Below, piece by piece: positions 6,178-10,440 of a stretch of DNA of 10,440 nucleotides. The stretch lies in contig JBCDCZ010000161.1 in the NCBI GenBank assembly GCA_039180865.1, forward strand, positions 1 through 10,440, written 5' to 3'. A model generated the notes under the pieces. The model made no database searches. It had not been told where the DNA came from and saw nothing but the letters and a program-made list of their open reading frames with translations. Position numbers and translations under genes: made by a program. The stretch comes from JBCDCU01 sp039180865 (GTDB taxonomy: Bacteria; Pseudomonadota; Alphaproteobacteria; Rhizobiales; JACESI01). Position 1 is the stretch's first letter; every line of letters begins with the position of its first letter.

Positions 6178-6954
6178 ATGGGCGTTGCTTGTAATCTCAA
6201 TGCGGATATCGGCGAGGGCTTCGGTGCATACGATATCGGCGACGACACGGCGCTCCTTGATATTGTGCAATCGGTCAATGTGGCCTGCGGTTTTCATGCT
6301 GGCGATCCCGGCACGATGAAACGATTGGTGAGCGACGCGGACGCGAGAGGTGTCAGCATCGGCGCACATCCCGGATTTAACGACCTGTGGGGATTCGGAC
6401 GGAGGCGGATCGAGATGGCACCGCGCGATCTTGAATATATGGTCGCCTATCAAATCGGCGCGCTTCAAGCGATGGCGGCCTACGGAAGCCAAAAAGTCAC
6501 GCACGTGAAGCCGCATGGCGCTCTCAACAACATGGCAGCCGAAGATGAAGCGCTTGCGATGGCAATCGGCCGAGCCATCAAGACTGTCGATGACAGCCTG
6601 ATCTTTGTGGCGCTCGCCGGATCCGAACTTGAAAAGGCGGCCGAACGCCTCGATCTCCCGCTCGCGAGAGAAGGTTTTGCCGACCGCCAGTACGAGGCCG
6701 ATGGCAATCTGGTTTCACGGAAAATCGAAGGATCGGTTTACAAAGATCCGGCGACAGCCCTGACACAAGTTCTGCGCATGGTTGCCGATGGGGAAATCGT
6801 TGCGCGCGACGGAAGCACGCTCAAACGCAAGGTCGATACGGTGTGTATTCACGGGGATGAACCAAGCGCTGTAGCACTCGGTGCAAAGGTACGTGCTGGG
6901 CTCGAAGAAGCTGGTATCGGTCTGAAAACGCTTCCGGAATTGGCATTGGCCTAA
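6178..6954 (+). CDS. pxpA: 5-oxoprolinase subunit PxpA (LamB/YcsF family)
   Basis: A 258-residue protein, the usual length for the family and intact end to end. Hallmarks in order: CNLNADIGEGFGAYDIGDD (residues 5-23), VNVACGFHAGDPGTM (about 34-48), IGAHPGFNDLWGFGRR (about 61-76), THVKPHGALNNMAAEDEALA (about 104-123), FADRQYEADGNLV (about 165-177) and DTVCIHGDEPSAVAL (about 220-234). The His/Asp-rich motifs HAGDP, GAHPG, KPHGA and IHGD are the presumed catalytic and metal/substrate-binding residues of this TIM-barrel-like subunit. It works with PxpB and PxpC to hydrolyse 5-oxoproline with ATP. ATG 6178 is supported by GGAGGGG 8-10 nt upstream and by the conserved N-terminus. It is transcribed away from pxpBC and toward the TRAP genes, 96 bp before dctP, so it may share a transcript with the transporter. 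Confidence 0.93.
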   Translation: MGVACNLNADIGEGFGAYDIGDDTALLDIVQSVNVACGFHAGDPGTMKRLVSDADARGVSIGAHPGFNDLWGFGRRRIEMAPRDLEYMVAYQIGALQAMAAYGSQKVTHVKPHGALNNMAAEDEALAMAIGRAIKTVDDSLIFVALAGSELEKAAERLDLPLAREGFADRQYEADGNLVSRKIEGSVYKDPATALTQVLRMVADGEIVARDGSTLKRKVDTVCIHGDEPSAVALGAKVRAGLEEAGIGLKTLPELALA

Positions 6955-6978
6955 TATTCAAACAAATCACACGGTTGC

Positions 6979-7009
6979 GTTGCACACAAAATCTGTGTGA
7001 GGCTGCAAC
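6979..7009 (+). repeat. Inverted repeat (hairpin) between pxpA and dctP
   Basis: The core is CACACA (6983-6988) and TGTGTG (6994-6999) around a 5-nt loop AAATC. An overlapping outer pair, GTTGCA (6979-6984) and TGCAAC (7004-7009), is also perfect. No T-run follows. It may be an operator or an RNA processing/stability element upstream of dctP. Confidence 0.35.
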
Positions 7010-7050
7010 TCCAACCAAATCGACAGATTAGCCTGATGGGAGATAGGGTA

Positions 7051-8055
7051 ATGACATTCATTTCGTCGATGAAAAACTTTGCGGGCACGAAGCGCGCACT
7101 TGCAGGGGCATCTTTTGCAGCTGCCGCTTGCTTTGCAGGTACGGCCTCAGCTGATACCTGGAACATGCCGGTACCTTACGGCGACAACAATTTCCACACG
7201 CTGAACCACATCGCGTTCGCCGAAGACCTGAAAAAGGTGACTGACGGCAAGATCGATATCAAAGTTCACGCGTCCGGTTCGCTCTTCAAGCACCCTGAAA
7301 TCAAGAATGCTGTCAGAAGTGGACAGGCGCCGATTGGCGAGTTCCTTCTGTCCCGTCTTTCGAACGACAATCCAGTCTTCGGAATGGATTCGGTTCCTTT
7401 CCTCGCTGCGAGCTACGACGACGCAAAGAAGCTCTGGGAAGTTCAAAAACCAGCCGTTGAGAAACTGCTCGACAAAGAAGGTTTGATGGTTCTCTACGCT
7501 GTGCCGTGGCCGCCACAGGGGCTTTACGCCAAGAAGCCGCTCGAAAGCGTGTCTGATATGTCCGGCCTTAAATTCCGAGCCTACAATGCAGCAACAGAGC
7601 GTATGGCGCAGCTCGCTGGTGCGGTTCCGACACAGGTGGAAGTTGCCGACCTTGCTCAGGCTTTCTCAACTGGTCGGGTTGAATCCATGGTGACATCACC
7701 ATCAACCGGCTTCAACACCAAAGCGTGGGACTATCTCAGCCATTATTACGATGTGCAGGCATGGCTTCCGAAGAACATTGTTGTTCTCAACAAACGCGCG
7801 TTCCAGCGTCTCGACGAATCGACACAAAAGGCTGTGCTTGAAGCTGCGGCACGCGCTGAAGAGCGCGGCTGGGCGTCATCCATGTCAGAAACCGAAAGCA
7901 AAACCAAAGGCCTTTCCGACAACGGCATCACTGTTGGCACTCCTTCAGATGCGCTCAAAGCCGATCTTGTTGAAATCGGTAAAACCATGACCGCTGAATG
8001 GGTGAAAGCCGCCGGTACTGAAGGCGAAGCACTCATCGGCGCGTTTGGCAACTAA
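7051..8055 (+). CDS. dctP: TRAP transporter periplasmic substrate-binding protein (DctP family)
   Basis: 334 residues. The frame is open from GTG 6997, but ATG 7051 is chosen because GGGAGA lies 7 nt upstream and the protein then starts with a proper signal peptide. Residues 1-34 hold basic residues, an Ala-rich hydrophobic core and the cleavage site TASA/DTW. The mature domain shows the DctP pattern: IKVHASGSLFKHPEIKNAVR (about 70-89), then GLKFRAYNAATERMAQLAGA (172-191). Its Arg176 corresponds to the conserved arginine that salt-bridges the substrate carboxylate in DctP/SiaP proteins. VEVADLAQAFSTGRVESMVTS (196-216) follows. It binds a carboxylate-bearing solute in the periplasm and hands it to DctQM. 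Context next to pxpA suggests 5-oxoproline or a related cyclic amide, but binding-pocket identity cannot be read from sequence alone. The 304-bp terminator-containing gap after it suggests it is made in excess over the membrane subunits. Confidence 0.9.
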   Translation: MTFISSMKNFAGTKRALAGASFAAAACFAGTASADTWNMPVPYGDNNFHTLNHIAFAEDLKKVTDGKIDIKVHASGSLFKHPEIKNAVRSGQAPIGEFLLSRLSNDNPVFGMDSVPFLAASYDDAKKLWEVQKPAVEKLLDKEGLMVLYAVPWPPQGLYAKKPLESVSDMSGLKFRAYNAATERMAQLAGAVPTQVEVADLAQAFSTGRVESMVTSPSTGFNTKAWDYLSHYYDVQAWLPKNIVVLNKRAFQRLDESTQKAVLEAAARAEERGWASSMSETESKTKGLSDNGITVGTPSDALKADLVEIGKTMTAEWVKAAGTEGEALIGAFGN

Positions 8056-8070
8056 GCCAACGGATCCGCA

Positions 8071-8102
8071 TCTGAGCAGCATGGTATTCTGTGCTGTTCA
8101 GA
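8071..8102 (+). repeat. Stable hairpin 15 bp after dctP
   Basis: TCTGAGCAGCA (8071-8081) pairs with TGCTGTTCAGA (8092-8102) over 11 bp with one G-U wobble and a 10-nt loop. It begins 15 bp after the dctP stop and has no T-run, so it looks like an mRNA 3'-end protector or processing site rather than a terminator. Confidence 0.55.
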
Positions 8103-8123
8103 CAATGCGTAACAACAGGAATG

Positions 8124-8156
8124 GTGCGGCAGATGAGTGATATCAATCTGCCGCGC
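8124..8156 (+). repeat. Second hairpin in the dctP-dctQ gap
   Basis: GCGGCAGAT (8126-8134) and ATCTGCCGC (8146-8154) form a perfect 9-bp stem around an 11-nt loop. It is extendable by a U-G and a G-C pair to 8124-8156. It stands between the first hairpin and the intrinsic terminator. Confidence 0.5.
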
Positions 8157-8165
8157 ATGGAACCC

Positions 8166-8202
8166 AGGGCTCCCGACCTGAAACAGGTTTGGGCGCCCTT
8201 TT
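8166..8202 (+). terminator. Rho-independent terminator between dctP and dctQ
   Basis: A long stem runs from AGGGC (8166-8170) through CCC and ACCTG, an AAA loop (8181-8183), then CAGGT, GGG and GCCCT (8195-8199), with one mismatch and a small bulge. TTTT follows at 8199-8202. The structure and U-tract fit intrinsic termination of the dctP transcript, possibly leaky, with read-through into dctQM. Confidence 0.7.
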
Positions 8203-8241
8203 CCTCACCGGGGCGTGATGTTTCCTCTTCAGAACCCGCCT

Positions 8242-8284
8242 GAAAAGTCCCCGGTTCCCGAAATCAGAAAAGCCCCGATTCCCG
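8242..8284. repeat. Imperfect direct repeat upstream of dctQ
   Basis: GAAAAGTCCCCGGTTCCCG (8242-8260) recurs as GAAAAGCCCCGATTCCCG (8267-8284), differing by one deletion and one substitution, about 25 bp apart (two to two-and-a-half DNA turns). The remaining stretch to dctQ (8285-8347) shows no gene and no convincing promoter boxes. The repeat could be paired regulator sites or a slip duplication. Confidence 0.45.
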
Positions 8285-8359
8285 GCATGTGGGTGGTGGA
8301 AGAACCGAGGACGCGAATTTCTTGGGTTTGACCATAATAAAAGAAGCAGGAGAAATCCG

Positions 8360-8899
8360 ATGAGGCAGGCGCTCGACCGCTTTTACAGAATATCGGGTGG
8401 TATTGGCGCTTTCTTTATCGCTGCGATCTGTGTGACCGTACTGATCCAGGTTTCCTTTAATCTCATCGATCGGATTGCTCAGCTCACAACCGGAAAAGCC
8501 TATGGGCTGGTGCTGCCGTCCTATGCGGAATTCGCCGGATACTTTCTTGCTGCCGGAACATTCTTTGCGCTTGCCGACACGCTGCAGAGCGGAAATCATA
8601 TTCGCGTCAATCTCGTCATCCAAAGGGTCTCGGGCAAAGCGCGGAACGTGATTGAGGCATGGTGTTGTCTGCTTGGCGCAACCTTTTCAGCATATTTCAC
8701 GTATTGGGCAACAAACCACGCATATGAATCTTTCGTGTTTGGCGATCTGTCACCAGGCATCGTCCCGGTACCGTTGTGGATCCCGCAGGTCTCCATGATC
8801 CTCGGACTTGTGGCTCTGACGATTTGCTTCGTCGATCTCTTCTTTCAGGTCTTGGCTGGGCGCAATCCCGATTATCTCAGCCAATCCGAAGAGCTATAA
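8360..8899 (+). CDS. dctQ: TRAP transporter small permease subunit (DctQ family)
   Basis: 179 residues with four predicted membrane segments, near residues 13-33, 52-72, 92-113 and 133-158, the standard DctQ topology. Typical features are the short cytosolic N-terminus, the SGNHIRVNLVI stretch after segment 2 (the conserved H/V-R-V region), and PLWIPQVSMILG leading into segment 4. It pairs with DctM in the inner membrane; the pair uses the ion gradient to import solute delivered by DctP. ATG 8360 has AGGAGA 6 nt upstream. The gene is separated from dctP by a terminator-bearing gap and from dctM by 15 bp, so dctQ and dctM are expected to be co-translated from one message. Family assignment rests on topology, these motifs and the neighbouring dctP and dctM. 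Confidence 0.9.
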   Translation: MRQALDRFYRISGGIGAFFIAAICVTVLIQVSFNLIDRIAQLTTGKAYGLVLPSYAEFAGYFLAAGTFFALADTLQSGNHIRVNLVIQRVSGKARNVIEAWCCLLGATFSAYFTYWATNHAYESFVFGDLSPGIVPVPLWIPQVSMILGLVALTICFVDLFFQVLAGRNPDYLSQSEEL

Positions 8900-8914
8900 G
8901 GAGCCGTCTGCGCC

Positions 8915-10216
8915 ATGGAACAGATCATCGCCGGCGTTGTTCTTGTCATCGTGCTCTTCGCGCTTCTTGCAAGCGGTGTCTGGGTTGCCCTCTCGCTCCT
9001 CGTCGTGGCGCTGGTGGGCTTCCTCCTTTTTGTCGACGCGCCGATGGGCCTCATCCTCGCGACATCGGTCTGGGGGGCAAACAATTCCTGGGCGCTTGCA
9101 GCCCTGCCCATGTTCATTTGGATCGGCGAGATTCTCTTCCGTTCAAGTCTTTCGCGTGACCTCTTTTCAGGTTTGGCGCCATGGCTTGCCCGCCTTCCGG
9201 GCGGTCTTCTTCACGTCAATATTGTTGGTTGCGGTATCTTTGCCGCGGTATCAGGTTCGTCGGCGGCAACCTGCGCGACAATCGGCAAGATGTCGGTGCC
9301 TGAACTCAGGCAACGCCTCTATGAAGACAAGATGATCATCGGGACCTTGGCGGGCTCGGGAACGCTGGGTCTCTTGATCCCGCCGTCGATCATCCTGATC
9401 GTTTACGGTGTGGCCATCGAGGAATCGGTCGCACGCCTTTTTCTCGCGGGCGTCGGCCCGGGCATTATGATGCTGCTTCTTTTCATGGGTTACGTCATCA
9501 TCTGGGCGCTCTTCAATAAGGAGAAGATGCCGGAACCGGAACCGAGTGTCGGGTTTGTCCAGACTATCCGTCAATCTGGGAGCCTGATTCCGGTCTTCCT
9601 TCTGATCGCCGGGATCATCAGCTCCATCTACGCTGGTATCGCTTCGCCGACGGACGCCGCCGCAGTCGGCGTATTCCTCTCGCTTCTTTTGGTTTGGTAC
9701 AACGGCGAACTCACCTGGGAGAGCTTTCGCGATGGTCTGATCGGCGCGACGCGGACATCATGCATGATCGCGCTCATTCTCTCCGGAGCGGCCTTCCTGA
9801 CCGTTGCAATGGGCTTTACGGGTATTCCAAGAGCGCTCGCAAGCTTTATCGGCGACCTCGGGCTTACGGAATGGGAACTCCTTGCCGCCCTCACCATATT
9901 CTTCATCATCCTCGGCTGTTTCCTTGATGGAATTTCCGTCGTGGTGCTGACGACTGCCGTTATCGTTCCGATGGTTGAGGTTGTAGGGATCGACCGGATC
10001 TGGTTCGGGATCTTCCTTGTCCTCGTCGTTGAGATGTCGCAGATCACGCCGCCGGTCGGCTTCAACCTGTTCGTGTTACAGGGAATAACGGGCGAGAACA
10101 TATTAAAGATTGCCGTGACAGCCTTGCCGTTCTTCTTCCTGCTGATCGTCGGCGTTGTCCTGATTACGCTCTTTCCAGAAATCGTGATGTATCTGCCGAA
10201 CCAGATGAACCGCTAG
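8915..10216 (+). CDS. dctM: TRAP transporter large permease subunit (DctM family)
   Basis: 433 residues, the expected length, with about a dozen hydrophobic segments. Conserved DctM motifs: AAVSGSSAATCATIGKMSVP (about 109-128), GTLGLLIPPSIILIVYGV (about 149-166) with its IPPS helix-hairpin motif, VARLFLAGVGPGIMMLL (about 172-188), ASPTDAAAVGVF, FLDGISVVVLTTAVIVPM (about 338-355), and near the end QITPPVGFNLFVLQGI (about 374-389). The two PP-containing hairpins belong to the ion-coupled transport core of the family. ATG 8915 is preceded by AAGGAG at 8898-8903, overlapping the end of dctQ. It completes a three-gene TRAP system with dctP and dctQ. The stop at 10214-10216 is followed by a probable bidirectional terminator facing a convergent hydantoinase-type gene. 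The family is certain; the transported compound is inferred only from the pxp neighbours. Confidence 0.95.
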   Translation: MEQIIAGVVLVIVLFALLASGVWVALSLLVVALVGFLLFVDAPMGLILATSVWGANNSWALAALPMFIWIGEILFRSSLSRDLFSGLAPWLARLPGGLLHVNIVGCGIFAAVSGSSAATCATIGKMSVPELRQRLYEDKMIIGTLAGSGTLGLLIPPSIILIVYGVAIEESVARLFLAGVGPGIMMLLLFMGYVIIWALFNKEKMPEPEPSVGFVQTIRQSGSLIPVFLLIAGIISSIYAGIASPTDAAAVGVFLSLLLVWYNGELTWESFRDGLIGATRTSCMIALILSGAAFLTVAMGFTGIPRALASFIGDLGLTEWELLAALTIFFIILGCFLDGISVVVLTTAVIVPMVEVVGIDRIWFGIFLVLVVEMSQITPPVGFNLFVLQGITGENILKIAVTALPFFFLLIVGVVLITLFPEIVMYLPNQMNR

Positions 10217-10247
10217 CCGAGGCTGGCTCGTAGGGAAAGAGAAACAA

Positions 10248-10292
10248 GCGGTGCGTCGCGAGAAATAGCTTTTTGGACGACCGCAGCCTTTT
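10248..10292. terminator. Probable bidirectional terminator between dctM and the convergent hyuB-like gene
   Basis: GCGGTGCGTC (10248-10257) pairs with GACGACCGC (10276-10284) over 9 bp with one bulged G and an 18-nt loop. CTTTT follows on the + strand (10288-10292). On the minus strand the stem is followed by a T-rich stretch (TTGTTTCTCTTT). It sits in the 77-bp convergent gap, as expected for a shared terminator. Confidence 0.5.
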
Positions 10293-10293
10293 A

Positions 10294-10440
10294 TCAAAGA
10301 CCGTAAAGCGTGCGCGCGGCGTCTTCTGAAATATATCCATTCTTCAGATCGGATTTGACCTTCTCACGGTCGCGGTCTTTTGGATCGCCATAGCCGCCTC
10401 CGCCTGGTATTTCGAGCGTGACGACGGTTTCCGCGGGTAT
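10294..10440 (-). CDS. hyuB: Hydantoinase B/oxoprolinase family protein (HyuB), C-terminal end only
   Basis: Only the last 48 residues fall in the window; the gene runs off the right edge. They include TLEIPGGGGYGDPKDRD (about 8-24 of the fragment) followed by a helical tail ending ISEDAARTLYGL. The GGGGYGDP-[KE]RD glycine-rich segment with a short C-terminal helix ending in YG[VL] is characteristic of the hydantoinase B subunit, also seen in OPLAH-type 5-oxoprolinases and acetone-carboxylase relatives. HyuB acts with HyuA in ATP-dependent opening of hydantoins or 5-oxoproline-like rings in the cytosol. The gene converges on dctM. A HyuA partner would be expected outside the window. The family assignment is good despite the fragment; the substrate is open. 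Confidence 0.8.
   Translation of the reverse strand: MPAETVVTLEIPGGGGYGDPKDRDREKVKSDLKNGYISEDAARTLYGL

Noticed and set aside
6036..6278. Upstream extension of the pxpB frame to an ATG at 6278
   Set aside because: It would overlap pxpA on the opposite strand and adds about 80 residues unlike any PxpB. The conserved family N-terminus starts near 6035.
6997..7050. GTG 6997 as the dctP start
   Set aside because: It lacks a ribosome-binding site, falls inside a hairpin arm, and would put 18 polar residues before the signal peptide. ATG 7051 has a good site.
8133..8243. 36-codon open frame in the dctP-dctQ gap starting ATG 8133
   Set aside because: It overlaps the second hairpin and the terminator, has only a weak upstream AGGA, and its product has no recognisable feature; probably chance.
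8281..8359. CATAAT (8333-8338) as a promoter -10 for dctQM
   Set aside because: No acceptable -35 sequence lies at the right distance upstream.
1..10440. Search for tRNA, rRNA, CRISPR repeats, transposase genes or phage attachment sites
   Set aside because: Nothing convincing was found by eye. All long open stretches are explained by metabolic and transport genes.

Overview
The window looks like chromosomal DNA of an alphaproteobacterium, probably Hyphomicrobiales or a relative. This rests on the moderate GC content, a TRAP transporter beside pxp genes, a BoxR-type regulator and the overall gene style; no taxonomic marker gene is present, so the assignment is an inference. All ten complete genes and two edge-truncated genes belong to catabolism, uptake or electron transfer. 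I see no mobile element, CRISPR array, tRNA or rRNA.

Left block (1-3840, + strand). The 3' part of an adrenodoxin-reductase/FprA-type ferredoxin (flavodoxin) reductase overlaps by 4 bp a short-chain flavodoxin, so the two look like an electron-delivery pair. After a 91-bp gap come three tightly overlapping genes. They encode a hotdog-fold acyl-CoA thioesterase of the 4-hydroxybenzoyl-CoA type, a BoxR-type regulator (XRE helix-turn-helix fused to a shikimate-kinase-like domain), and a 3-hydroxyacyl-CoA dehydrogenase-family protein whose nucleotide loop and catalytic residues look degenerate. BoxR and this thioesterase type are associated with aerobic aryl-CoA (benzoyl-CoA 'box') catabolism, so this is probably the end of an aromatic-acid cluster extending to the left.

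Middle block (3837-6954). A small exported protein of unknown function is encoded on the minus strand; its stop codon overlaps that of the dehydrogenase. Upstream of it, also on the minus strand, lie pxpB and pxpC. pxpA is transcribed divergently from them. Together they encode the ATP-dependent 5-oxoprolinase PxpABC, which converts 5-oxo-L-proline (pyroglutamate) to L-glutamate.

Right block (7051-10440). pxpA is followed on the + strand by a complete TRAP transporter: periplasmic binding protein DctP, small membrane subunit DctQ and large membrane subunit DctM. The 304-bp gap between dctP and dctQ holds two strong hairpins, a rho-independent terminator and an imperfect direct repeat. This layout would give more binding protein than membrane subunits. 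The window ends with the C-terminus of a hydantoinase B/oxoprolinase-type (HyuB) protein converging on dctM, with a probable bidirectional terminator between them. The working model is a 5-oxoproline, hydantoin or related cyclic-amide import and ring-opening locus beside an aryl-CoA catabolic cluster. The substrate is inferred from gene neighbourhood only.
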